Positions 47,811 through 59,345 of a stretch of 64,000 nucleotides of DNA are shown here, one piece after another. Position 1 is the first letter of the stretch. Each line of letters opens with the position of its first letter. The notes beneath the pieces were generated by a model. It did no database searches. It had not been told where the DNA came from and saw nothing but the letters and a program-made list of their open reading frames with translations. Where the stretch lies: contig PUFA01000022.1 in assembly GCA_003508835.1 (NCBI GenBank), positions 806,001 through 870,000 on the forward strand. Reading direction: 5' to 3'. The stretch is from Eonycteris spelaea (Eukaryota > Chordata > Mammalia > Chiroptera > Pteropodidae). Both the position numbers and the translations under genes were made by a program.

Positions 47811-47867
47811 TCTCCTCCTCCTCCTCCTCCCCACCCCCCACCCCACCCCACCCCACCCCACCCCACG
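47811..47867. repeat. (CTC)n(CCCCA)n simple repeat
   Basis: CTC units are followed by at least five CCCCA/CCCAC units to 47867. The minus strand is therefore GTGGG-repeated and could form a G-quadruplex. Confidence 0.95.
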
Positions 47868-48859
47868 GGGCTCAGCAGAGGAGGCTCGATGCCTGTGTTG
47901 CCCAGGGCAACCACAGGACCGGACAGTGAGCCGCACAGAGGGTGTTGTCCAGGCCCGGGCTCCCATACTGGCTCCTCGCTGACTCCAGTACCTAGTGCCT
48001 CGGAGCAGAATCGGGAAGGAAGGGAGCTCTTGTCCTCCTGCGTCATTGAGAGAGAGGTCAGGACAGCTGTGGGAACAGATGGCCCTGTGCGTGGGGGCCG
48101 GGAGCTGGGGAGGGGGATGGGTTCAGCAGCCGAAACCCGTGTCTGTTCTGTGAGCCTTTTATTTGACCCATAGTATCACTGGATCCGCGTGAAGGAGCTG
48201 TCAGAGGTCGGGTCTCACGCTCTGTTAGCATGGTGCAATATGTAGGTCCGAGCCCTCTTTTTGAAAAATAATATACAGAAAGCGAAACTTAAAAAATGTA
48301 GAGATGCTGAGTTTCAGGTGTCTGGGGGTCATCTTCATGGAGTTGTTCAGACTAGTCTTCATTTTGTTTGAATTTCTTCCCATTGAAAATTGATTTATTT
48401 TATAAAATTCTAATTAATATAGACTTGTTGCATAAAGAGAAAGAAGCTCTGTATGTGTGGATGGCCATGTACTTCTGGAAGATTTTTTTTACCGTAAATT
48501 AATATTTTCTACATAAGAAAGTGAAGTTGAGCGTCCCGAGGTGACAGGTGACCCGTTTGCGTCCGGGCTGTGCGCGATTCCCATTTTGGCCGGGCCCTGC
48601 TCGCGTTGGTGGTTCCTGTGGCATTCACGCCCAAGTGAGCTGCCGCTGTAGCTCGTCTTACTTAACTTTCGGACATGGTGATAACCTCGTCTACATTCCC
48701 TGGCACAAAGAATTAGTCTGTAGAGTAAGTAAGTTGTGGCTCGGTGTAGTCTTTAAAGGGTTCAGTACTTACCTTCCCGGTGTGCACTGATGGGAGAACC
48801 ATTTATTTCCACTGTCCAGAAACGATGCCTGTGTCAGGCAGTGGTGAGCAATCGATCAG

Positions 48860-48925
48860 AGAAGACTCCCAGTGCCTGGCCCACAGTCCGGACTCGGTAA
48901 ACGTTTGGTGAGTGGGAGACAGCAT
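48860..48925 (+). repeat. L2 3' end fragment
   Basis: The phrases 'cccagtgcctggcccacagt' and 'actcggtaaacgtttggtga' match the L2 tail (agtgcctggcacatagtaggtgctcaataaacgtttg). Confidence 0.7.
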
Positions 48926-50334
48926 GCTGGCCATTTCATTTTGGTGAAAGCTCACCGCACAGAAAGTCTCCGAAAGAAGCAGCAGTACGTGTACTTTCTG
49001 GAATATCCAGAACCAGTGAATCTTAACTGCAGCAACAGCTGCTTTTATGAGCCCGGGGCATTCACTAAGGCGTGCACTAGAGATCGAGATTTCGCACTTC
49101 CTTTTCCCTGGGGTATGAGTTTTGATATTCGATGATAACAAGTTTGGATTGGTTCTGGTTTGGGCAAGGTTCAGACTGATTATATAATGTGAAAGAGTCG
49201 GTAATGTTTTTAAACCGTATCCTATCCTGCTGCCCAGTCCTCCGGTAAAAAAGGCTCTTTGCCGTGGAAACAGTAATCAGATTCCCCGCAGAGCAGGCCA
49301 CGTGTGCTGGGAGGCCGTCCGGCAGGACAGGACGTCGTACTTGTGGGAAAGAACTAGAGACAAGGCTCAAGGATGAAGGATGTCCCGTGAGCTCACCAGA
49401 GCACTGGCAGCACTGTGACCCAGGACATTGTGGGCGAAGCCACGTTTCCTGAGGTCAGAGCGTCAGCGAGGGGACGGACCGCAGAGGAAGCCGCAGCTGT
49501 CGCGCCGCGGGACGGAGCACGGCTGCTGCCGCACCAGCCCTCGCGTCCACGCCAGCCGGACCGTGCGTTCTGCTTGAGTTGTGTTCGCCTTAAATGTGTG
49601 TGCGTTTCCTCACACCCTTGGACGGTTGTCTTTTGTCACCGTTCTCACCTCGTGTGTGTTGCAGTCGAACGTAAACAACCAGGAACAGACACGCTCTGGG
49701 TGCTGCCCCGCCGCGCCCCTTGAGCCTGCATTCCCACGCCTAGTCAGCGGCATCGGGGCCCGCAGGAAAGACGGGGTGAGCCCGGCCTGCAGTGGAGCAG
49801 GCGAGCTCATAGGCATCGTTTGCAGAGAGTTTCCATTACCTTTTTCTGTTCCTTTTTGGTTTATTCTTGCAACTCTAACCTACAACCGTTTTTGCATTAT
49901 TTTAGTCTCTTCGGGGTTAGGAAAAGGCCCTGGATGGACAGGAATGTCCAGTGGCAATCCAGCTTATGATCTTGGCTAAATGACTTCATTGGCTTATGCC
50001 TTAACTTTTATTTAGTAAACTGTAAAATTATAAAGCATGTGATAAATGCATCAGCACAACACTGAACTTTTTCTTGGGTATGTACATCCCAAAATTAGTT
50101 GTTTCCACATTGGGATGAGTTATGTGCTCAAGTCTTAAATCTTAATCCATATTTTTCTTACAGTATAAACAGCACCTCGCATCTTGTGGCAATTGCTTTA
50201 TGAAATCTGAAATGTATTCATTCTCTTACAGTTCACGTTATTTCTGGTTAAAAAGACAGTTTGTTTTAAAGCTTTAATCAGAAGAAACATGTAAAATACA
50301 TGTGCACATTGGAAGTCTAGCAGAGAGGCAGACA

Positions 50335-50440
50335 CTGGCCTCTTGAGTTGCTGAGCCCGGACTGGACCCCGTCTCTGACGGTTATTGGCTCTCTGGCCTC
50401 GGGCAGTTCTGGAGTCTTTGTGAAGGTTAAACTGTGACCT
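50335..50440 (+). repeat. MIR SINE fragment
   Basis: The phrases 'gactggaccccgtctctgac' and 'ctctctggcctcgggcagtt' resemble the MIR core and 3' region (ggctctgtgaccttgggcaagtt). Divergence is high. Confidence 0.5.
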
Positions 50441-50525
50441 GAATATTTTGTCTCTCATACTAACCAGCAAATGGCCGGAAACAATTTTAAATGATGGGTG
50501 AGTCACGTTCTTTTATAATACTGGA

Positions 50526-50545
50526 TGTGGGGGGAGGGGGAGGGA
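50526..50545 (+). other. G-rich tract, possible G-quadruplex
   Basis: The run 'gtggggggagggggagggaa' holds three or more G-tracts and could fold as a G-quadruplex if transcribed or single-stranded. No function is indicated. Confidence 0.4.
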
Positions 50546-50839
50546 ATGCAGCATTTGGGGCGTGAAACCTGGATTAAACATCCTAAGCCAGAGAATAGCA
50601 GATCTCCAGGTGTGCAGGCGGCCGTGCGGACGGCAGCGGCATCAGTGCCTGTGGTCAGCGTCGGGGCTGGGCTCAGGAGGACACACGCGGAGAGGGACAG
50701 TGCCGGCCACCACCCCCCCCCACCTGCCCCACGCCTCAGCTTCGCCACCAGCTTCGAGGGCTGTGTGGGTTGCTAATTAAGACCCTGTCTCCTTCTGACA
50801 TACTTGGACTTTAAAGCAGAAGAAATACGTTACAATAAG

Positions 50840-51395
50840 AAGGAAAGCAACAAGTGTGGAAGCAACCAAGACGTCCTTCAGTGGACGGCTGGGCAGATCA
50901 GCCGTGGTCCATGCAGCCCGCGGAGTGCCACTCAGCGCTAAGAAGGAGTGCGCTGTCAGCGCTGTCAGGCCGTGAGGAGACGCCGGGGAAAGCGAAATGC
51001 ACGTCGTCGAGTGCAAGAGACCGACGGGAAGGACTGACTCTGTGTGATTCCGGTCTGCGACGTCCTGGAGGGGCAAAGCCGCGGAAGCGTCAGGATGGGC
51101 GTCGAGGGGGGAGGGGTGACGGGCACGGGATTTTTAGCGCAAGGAGGCTGTTCTGTGTGACACTGTAGTTATAGGTGCTTGCCATCACACCTTTGCCCAA
51201 ACCCGCCTCGGCTGCTGGGTGTTGCGGGTGCACCCGGGGCCCTGGGCGATGGCGGTGTCGCATAGGTTCACCAGTCCGGTGGGGGACGGCGGCAGCGGGG
51301 CGGCTGGCCGTGGGTGGGGACAGAGGCATCTGCACTCTCCACTCCGCTGTACCGTGAACCTCAAACTGCTCCAAAAATGAAGCCTGTTAAACACA
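50840..51395 (+). mobile_element. L1 3' end, sense orientation
   Basis: The sequence follows the L1 3' end in order: 'agtgtggaagcaaccaagac' at 50852, 'gtccttcagtggacggctgg', 'gccactcagcgctaagaagg', 'gactctgtgtgattccggtc', 'ctgtgtgacactgtagttat', 'gtaccgtgaacctcaaactg' and 'ctccaaaaatgaagcctgtt'. Many A/T positions are replaced by G/C and CpG. The element is long, old and non-coding. Confidence 0.9.
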
Positions 51396-51989
51396 CACGC
51401 AGGATGGCCGGAGAGGAAGGCGAGAGGGCGTCCGAAGGCTGCCCGCCGAGCCGGCCCCGTGGCCACTGCCCGTTCACACGCTCGGCCTTATCACGCTGTG
51501 GCCGCCCCTGTCCTCCAGCCTCAGTCACTCCGTGCGGATGGTTAGGGCAGCTTCTGTCCCCACGGGGAATCCCTGGTGATGGTGCCGTAGAGCAGGCTGC
51601 CACGGAACAGGTCACCGCAGGAAGAACCGTTTTCCTTATACAGCAGCATTAGAATTGGCGATGGCGTGCCGGACCGGCACGTGCCATCGAATGACAACGT
51701 GTGCTCCCTGTGCTCTGAAATGAGCCCGCGCATCGCCGTGGCCCGTGGCCCGGACTGGGTGGCCGGGAAACGCAGCTCTGGGCAGCCCTGTTGCGCAGCT
51801 GTTCTTACATAGCGTGTTGCTTTGCAAGCTCCCTGGGTTGTTGTTACCTTGCAGTACAGCCCGTCTGGACGGGTGGGGTCACGCAGCCACCCCTGTGGCC
51901 TAGGGACAGGCGCCATCCGCGTTTATCAGAGGTTGGGGTGCCTGAGGCAGTCCCCTGAAGAAGCACTTTGCTTGTGCAGATGACCAAGT

Positions 51990-52072
51990 AGAGGGGAAAA
52001 GAGAGAGAGGAGAGAGGAGGGGGAGGGGAGGGGAAGGGAGGGCAGGACAGAGGGGAAGGGGAGGGCGCCCTG
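51990..52072 (+). repeat. Purine-rich (GGGA/GAGA)n simple repeat
   Basis: An uninterrupted run of A and G units such as 'gagggggaggggaggggaag' occupies most of this stretch. It could form triplex or G-quadruplex structures. It is a low-complexity tract without coding value. Confidence 0.85.
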
Positions 52073-52849
52073 CTTCCCGTGCGGAGGGCAGGAGGCACCC
52101 ACCAGGGCGTCCTGCGAGACTTTCTCTTTTACCGCAGAAAGGGAAGGTCACGGTTTCTTCCATTTATACGTTTAATGTATAAATGAGCATTCAATGTATA
52201 AAAATCGTTTTGCTTTACAAAAACTATGAGCTAGATGCCTTGCACTGTCACGCGCCCTTCATTTCTGGAAGCCGGGTCAGATGCCCCGTGCAGACCTCAG
52301 TCCCCAGCTCCCTGGATTCCAGAGGTGACGAGGGAGCGTCCGTGTGATTCAGACTAGCATTATTCCCCCAAGGGTGTTTATCAAATGTTAAATTCTGATC
52401 AGGGGGTGATGTTTTTAAATCGTTCTTGATCCCTGAATAATGCTGCACACTAATGGTTTATAGCATTTGGCTTCAAAGTTTCTTACCGCAGAAGTTGATT
52501 TCTAGCGTAAATATCCTGCTAGAAGAGAGGATGCTCGTCTTGTTTTAAGAGGGCGAGAGGATCTGTTCTTTATTCCAATTCAGTGCTTTCCACCATGACT
52601 ACCATCTTTTTGCTCCGCTACTGAAAAAAAGAACGGCAGTTTTTCTTCCCAGAATCCCAAATTTGAGTCAACCCCAGAGTCTTCGGATGATCTATATAAG
52701 GGGGACTCAGCTGTCTAAACCGGGGCGGCAGGTAACGGCCTGCAGAGTGAGCATGTGCCTCAGTGCTTTTGAAAGGCCCGTGAGCCTTTCAAAAGGAGAG
52801 TTTTACATTTTCAAGTGATTGAGGAAAAATCAACAGAAGAGGGAAAACA

Positions 52850-52975
52850 CATGAAGTTTTTATGTCCGTGTTCATAAAGCTTTATTGGAACACAGCCACC
52901 TCATTCATGCATGTGTGGCCCACAGAGCCTCAAAGACTTGCTGTCTGGCCTTGACAGAGTAAATTTGCTGCCCTG
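52850..52975. mobile_element. hAT-type DNA transposon fragment
   Basis: The phrase 'aaagctttattggaacacag' at 52877, followed by 'ccacctcattcatgcatgtg', and 'tgctgtctggccttgacaga' then 'gtaaatttgctgccctg' match the end of the same hAT family as 8346-8415, here running toward its terminal repeat. Confidence 0.85.
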
Positions 52976-54665
52976 ATCTAAACCACTTTCTCCGCTTCTA
53001 CCACACGCTTACATTCATAGTCTCTCTCCCTCTCCCCGTCTTCCCTCTGCTTTCCTCCTTGTCCTTGTCTTCGCACACTTACATCATTTTGAATTTGGCA
53101 ATTAGAAAGAAATCAAATAGTGAACCCACAGTAAATGGTAAGCGGGAAATATTTGAATTTGCCTTTGACTTGTCAACTCTCTCCTCCCTTATAGAATTTC
53201 TGAGGCCATGCCATTTCCCAGCATATTTTGTTTTTAAGGTTGGGGTTAGATCTCGATGCATTTTTTAACTTCCATAAAAGTTCCCTGTTAGTATGTGGTC
53301 CCATTTTTAACCTATTTGCAGACACCCCCGATTATCTAAAATCACTTTCACATGGGGCTGAGGTTAAGCTTTATTTCTCTTGGCATGTCCCTGCCATAGC
53401 AGACACTTCCTCTTTGCCTTGAAAGGACAAAACGATGTTCAGCCGTCTGGGCTTGGGCCCAGTATTTGATTTATACATTATTTAATTTCCTCCTGAAAAT
53501 TGGAAGCAGGGCTTTCAGGCATGGAAGTCAGTATTCTTCATTTGTTTTAGAACGCTTTTAGGTCTAATATAATCATCAGTGGTAGATGTCAGCACGATTA
53601 GAGGGCGACGTAAGGTAAAGCAAATACCACACGAATACAAAGGGAAGTTACCTGACGGTGGGAAGGACTGAAGGCGCCGTCAGTGCGTGTCACTGGTCTC
53701 TTGTGCGCGCGTGTTCATGCAGCGAACTGCCATGCCACGTCTTGGAGCACCTGTCTGCCCGCTGGAGGAAGGACCTGTAACCGCCATGCTGTAGTCTGAA
53801 GCAATGGCCGGAGGGTTACAAGTCTGAGGAGGACGTCATGGCATCTTACAGAGGATTTCGGTTTCCGTCCGAGCCGCTCCTGCTTTTCTCTCCTGGGTTG
53901 CGTTCACGCGCACGCCCGCGTGAGGATGCCAGAACGGTTTGAAAACCTTAGAGCAGGGAATGCAGGAAATGACATATTAACTCTGGATATACCGCTCCTC
54001 ATTTTACATCCTCTTCGTGAACCTCTTAGATCGTGGTTGCTCTTAGGTTACAACCTGTCTCCTCTTCCCCACCGAAGTTCTTAAAAGCCCAGCACACCCA
54101 GCGCCTGGCCTCCCCACGCCGCATTCTCGTCCCCTCCGGCCTCTGCCTCCCGCACTGCTGAGCGGACCTCTCCCGGTCCTGCCTCGTCTGCAGCGCCGTG
54201 CCCACCCCTCAGGCCCCAGCATCCCTGCCTTCCCGCTGCCTCCGCCGCAGTCCGCACCCCCTCCCTGGGACCCGCGTCTGGTTTTCACGCGGACTCCGAG
54301 TTTCCTGTACTTCTTCCCTTTCTTGCACAGACTCTCCTGGTGTTGAGCTCAGCTGGAGTGTTCCCCACATTCCATTTCTGGGCCTCTTCCCGCCCTGCAC
54401 GCTGGGCCCGTTCCTTCTCATCCTTCAGGGCCCGAGACCCCAGGAGAAGCAGGGGCGCTGCGGGGAGCACAGCTCCTTCCCCGCTGTCTTAGAAACCATC
54501 AGCAGAACCTCGCCCATACTCCTGGTCTCAGAATGACAAGCGAAGCAGTTCCAGGTCACAGTAACTAGGGTAATGCACGATTTGTGAAGAAGTGGCACTT
54601 CAGAGAAGCGGAAAACTGCTTTCCTAAAATACGTTCAGAGATTTTTGTAAGGAAAGACATTTTGT

Positions 54666-54684
54666 AAAAAAAAAAAAAAAAAAG
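54666..54684. repeat. A19 homopolymer
   Basis: A run of A from 54666 to 54684. No retroposon body was recognised upstream of it. Confidence 0.9.
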
Positions 54685-55608
54685 CTAGCTATAGTTTTTT
54701 AAGCCAAAAAACTCTGCAGTGGACTTTGATTTTACACCTTAGAAAGTATAAAATCAAAAGACAGATACATGTTAATAGAAGAACTTCAAGTATATGGTAA
54801 CTTATTTTCATATTTTAAATATTTTACTACTGATAACTTTTATATAATGCAAAGATTTTTTTTCAAAGTAGGAATTACTTTGACTAGATCTAAATATATA
54901 GGTCCTTAAGTCTTTGAGGAATTAAAACGCAGTAATTTTAAAGGCTACGTTCAAGATTCAGTGTGATAAAATGTGAAAACAGTGACTTTTCAGTGTGCCG
55001 GTATTTGATGGAAATACAAAGATACGGCAAGGAGCGTACGGGCTCTCAGTCTGCGAACAGCGAGAAGCCAGGATCTGTTCTACGGGAGGAGGAGGGCTCC
55101 TCGACCCGAGGCGACTCACTTCGGGACCCGGGGACAGGCCAGGCTCTGTGCTCCTGGGAGCGGGCGTCCAAACCCTAGGGGCCTGGACTTCCCCGAGGGA
55201 GCGAGACGGCCAGGCCTTGCTCCTCACGGCATGGCAGAGCACAGAGCCGTGGGGCTTTTCAGGACCTGGGTTTCTTCTTAAGGAAGATAATCAGAAGTGT
55301 TCATTAAAAGGTTGATTTAAAAATTTAACAATTCTGAGGTTAGCCCAAAACTTAGCATGATCTTCCATGGGAACACTTGTGTATATGTGTGGGGGTTTTG
55401 AATTCCACAGATATTACTAAAATGAGCATTCGGCAGAAAGATGTTTTAAAATATTTTGCTTCAGCATGTAAAATCTCGTTTTATTACAGGATTCTTTTGT
55501 TAAAGGCACAGCTATGTCAGGTTTCTGCCAGAGCGATGAGATCTTAACAGCCAGTTAATTTTAAAAGATTCATAAATGTTGGGCTCCGGAACTGCTGATG
55601 GTCAAGTG

Positions 55609-55669
55609 TGATGAGTGTGAGAGAGAGAGAGAGAGTGTGAGTGTGTGTGTGTGAGTGTGTGTGTGTGTT
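55609..55669. repeat. (GA)n(GT)n microsatellite
   Basis: Tandem GA units are followed by two blocks of GT units separated by a GAGT interruption. This is a compound dinucleotide repeat. Confidence 0.95.
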
Positions 55670-57409
55670 ACAAAGGTAAAAACTAGTTTCTATCTGTAGT
55701 CATAGGTGACCTCAGCAGCAGACTGTTTCGTAGACTTCCAGAGGTCAAGGCCACTGCTGTAGGGCCTTCATGGAACTTCAGATAATCCTATATCCTGACC
55801 ACTGTAATAGGGCAAGATCGTACGAGCTGCTGCCAGACAGCAAACAAGCGACCCTAAAGCAACAAGGTGGGAGTGGGCGGGGGGAGTTGGGGGCTTGGGC
55901 GATGCCGCCACCAAGTGTTCACACTGAACCTTGAAAAGCAGATGAGCCAGAGCTGCCCCATTCCACGCAGGTGACTTGCTCTCCGCCCAGGGCCGTCCCC
56001 AAGGCCTGTACCGCGTGAGTGCGCGTGCAGCTGGTGAAGAGGTGCAGGGGCCCCAGCACCCGATCGCCCCTCTCGTCCCTCTCCTCCTGGCCGCGTGGGC
56101 CCCATCCTCTCCGGCCCGGTCCAGCCGGTGTGTGTGCTTTTCAAAACTAGAAGTACTCCTTTCTGTCTTACTGTGGTTAGAAACGTACAATTCCCACAGG
56201 TGCAGATGGTTGCAGAAAAAATGAGTAACAACTCCAAATCTTTCCAGCCCCAGAGCTCCGGGGAATGATCGACTCATTTGTGAATTTTAAAAAAGCAAAA
56301 ACTCTTACGGGTTTCTTTATGCAAGTAATCATGAAAGGCTGTGCCCAGGATGTGCATATTCTTCAGCTATATAGAGAAATATATATTATAGATTTAAGTA
56401 ACTAAATTATCAACCAAGGGCTTTTCCTCCCTCCTCCCGAATGTCACTAGGGTTTGAATGTATCTTTACAGAAATTCTTATTTTCTTTTGAGTCAGTACT
56501 GCCCACGGCATTCTAGATGGTGTGACTTTAACAATCTCGGGTAGCTCATCATCATAAAGCTTAGTGGCGACAATCCAGGGGACCGAGTAACCCAAAGCAA
56601 TACTCGGGTGTCTTCCTAAATTGGAAATCTGCCCTCCCAGACCCTCACGGGGAGGTGGTGTTCTAAAGGACTTTAAATAAGGGCCGTCCGCGTCCCTGAG
56701 CGCCCTTCTCCGGCGTCTTCCTCTCGGGGCTGCTTCCCTGGCAGTTTGGGCCACCGTGGCGTCCGCGCCTGTGACGTCCGTATGTTGTCTGCTGCTCTGT
56801 GTCCGGAGCCTGCTGTGCTCTCCTCGGTCACATCCTCCGTGCCCGGCCACTCAGCCAGCGTGGGGCAGGGGTTCCTTGGGGCCAGAGAACAGTCTCCAGG
56901 GCCATAGTGTCCCAGATCACTGCCTCCTGGAAGCACCTCCAGTGGGGCCTGAGCAAACAGCGGGGCGCGCTCACTGGGGGCGGGGGTGGGGGGCAGGTCC
57001 GGCCTGGGGCAGGGAATGGGGGGCGAGCCCGGGAGCGGCTCACAGTGGCAGCGCCAGCTGCAAGTCACAGGTGGCCAGGCCCCCGGCCGCGGTGAACAAA
57101 GCCCTGCCTCGCGAGTACCTGAGACTTCTCAGCCCTCAGCCAACCCTTCTGGTGGCTTCTCTAAAGCTTTTCAGTGCACTTGAGATTCAGAGGAGCTGGG
57201 AAGCGCATGTGGGCCTGGCTGGACGGCGCTTTCTTCGGCCAGCAGCAGGGGCGGCGCAGGCAGCCGGGGTGGGCTTGGGGGGGGGAACCAGGACGCCAAC
57301 CCCTCCTCCCCACCCCCGTGTCCCCATCCGGGGCTGCACTCAGCGAGAGGGAGTACGCCCCACGATGACACGGAGATCCAGGCGGGAGCAGTGCCTGGCC
57401 CCACCCCCT

Positions 57410-57430
57410 ACGGGGGGGGGTGCAGGGGGG
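57410..57430 (+). other. G-rich tract, possible G-quadruplex
   Basis: A run of nine G's is followed within a few bases by a run of six. A second long G-run lies near 57280. Two close runs of this size could fold as a G-quadruplex. No function is indicated. Confidence 0.3.
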
Positions 57431-59234
57431 TCCTGCCTGGCCATCAGCATTCGGTAAACAGCTTTGGCCTTAACTGCTATTCTTCATCTTTTGTTGTTTT
57501 AAAAAATGAGCCCTGCCCGCCGGTTTTCTTTTGGGCAGTCTTCTGCTTCTGTCTGACCCACCTGTGTCAGCTCCTCTTGTCCTCGCTGGGGAAACCTGGG
57601 CCCTGTGTAGAGGTTTTTTGTTTTTTTTTTACCGCAGTGAACTAAGACATTGTTGTTCTTCAGCCATTCAGAATCTGCACAATTGCCTCTTTTGCCCTTT
57701 CGCATTTAAAGTGAGGTAATTAGATTTCCCAAGGTTCAATGGTCAAGAGCCTGCTCCTCCTGGGAAGTGGCTTCCCACGCCCCTCCCCAGGGCCGCTGGC
57801 CCCAGGCTGCACATTGTCCTGCTGGCTCTGCTCTCAGGGGCCACCAGGGCCCAAAAACGCCTCCTGTCCCCAGCGCCTTCCGTGCCCGTGTAACTTTCTC
57901 CTGCTTTTGCAAACGATCACGAACTCCTTTGGTGACTCTGTTTGGAGGATTTATAAGCATTTTCATGAAAAATCTTTTCCTGCCTTTTAGGAACTATCTC
58001 AATCGTGCCTGAACCTTTCGCATAGAGAGTTCCGGCCCGTTCATTTTTCAGATACCTGATAGATCTGTTATTACTGCTGAGCAGATGGGAAGGGAATTTG
58101 TGACACATTGCCACCAAATAAAGGGGTGCCCCGCCCACAGCACCAGCGAGTCTTGGTCTGTCTGATGGCGAGACCTCGGGCTGCTCTGCTGGTCGCCTGT
58201 CACCTGTCATTTCCTGGGTATTTTCACCTTTGCAGCAAGGGGTATATACCGTTTAAAAGTTTTGGATGTCGGTTTTTCAGACAGAACTTGAAAAGAGCAC
58301 AGAATACACACTCCGCTTCAAGAGCCAGGCAGGACGTCTGGCCTCTGCAGCCCGCGGAGGAAGCGGACGCGATGGGGGAGGGCCAGGGAGAGGAGCTGAG
58401 GCGCGCGGGCGCCACGGGCCCTTTCCAGACGGTCTGTGGTTCGGCTTCGGTCATCTGCTTGTCTTCTCTGCGAGGTGTTTCTGTGCCCTCGCGGGACACC
58501 GCCCCCCACCTCCAGGGGGCCCAGACGCCGTCTGTTCTTAACGTGGTGCGGCAGGTGGTGTGTGCCGTCCGGCCCCTGCGCCCACGGCAGAGACGCGGAC
58601 GCGTGCGCTGAGGTCCTGAGACGCGTGTGGGGAAGGCCCTTCTCGCCATCGCGTGTGGTGTCCATTCCCGAGGAGAGAGCTGTCTGGGCAGGTTCATGAG
58701 AAGACCTCACCTTTCCAATGCTCAATTCAGAAAAAATAACCCCTCAGCAATTCATCGATGCCAGATCACTGTCATCACGTGAGGCAAAAGATCACTGTTT
58801 GCACAACTTTAACAAAGCTTCCAGTATGTGTTACTGCATTGTTGGGACGTTTTCAGGAATCTTTCTCCGTTACAGTGTAGTTTTTTTTTTTTTCCTGGGA
58901 CAGCAGAGCAAAAATGTTCATGACCCTGAGTAACAAATGTTGAAACCTAAAGAAACATCCCTCAAAATAACAGCAGCATCCTTGTATTCCTGCTAAAAGT
59001 TCTAATTTTTGTTACTTCTAAGCAACGAACTGGATTCAAAGTTGTGCCTAAACTGAAACTCTTAAACAGTTTTTGTCACTGACTTTATCATTCCAGAAGC
59101 TTCAGTATAACTGACAGTCTGGGTCACATGAAACGTTAAGTGAAAATATTACAGGGTATCAGCCGAATATAAGGAAAATACATATGACGTGCGTTTTTTG
59201 TGAACTTGTTCATACAGTTAAGGAACCATTCAGT

Positions 59235-59345
59235 TCAGTAAATGTGTATCAGCTGTTCACTCCGCCAGGCGCTCGGCCCGTTCCCTTTCCTCGCTTTTGG
59301 AAATAGGGGGAGCAAAGGAAACAGATGGGCCCCTGCGCGGCTCCA
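59235..59345 (+). repeat. L2 fragment
   Basis: The phrase 'gctgttcactccgccaggcg' at 59252, then 'ggaaataggggg' and 'gagcaaaggaaacag', then 'atgggcccctgc', parallels the L2 segment (attgagcacctactgtgtgccaggcac ... gggatacaacagtgaacaagacag). Confidence 0.6.

Noticed and set aside
56756..57457. 233-codon plus-strand open frame
   Set aside because: It is GC-rich, low-complexity sequence with long G runs and no recognisable domain, and other frames over it are also open.
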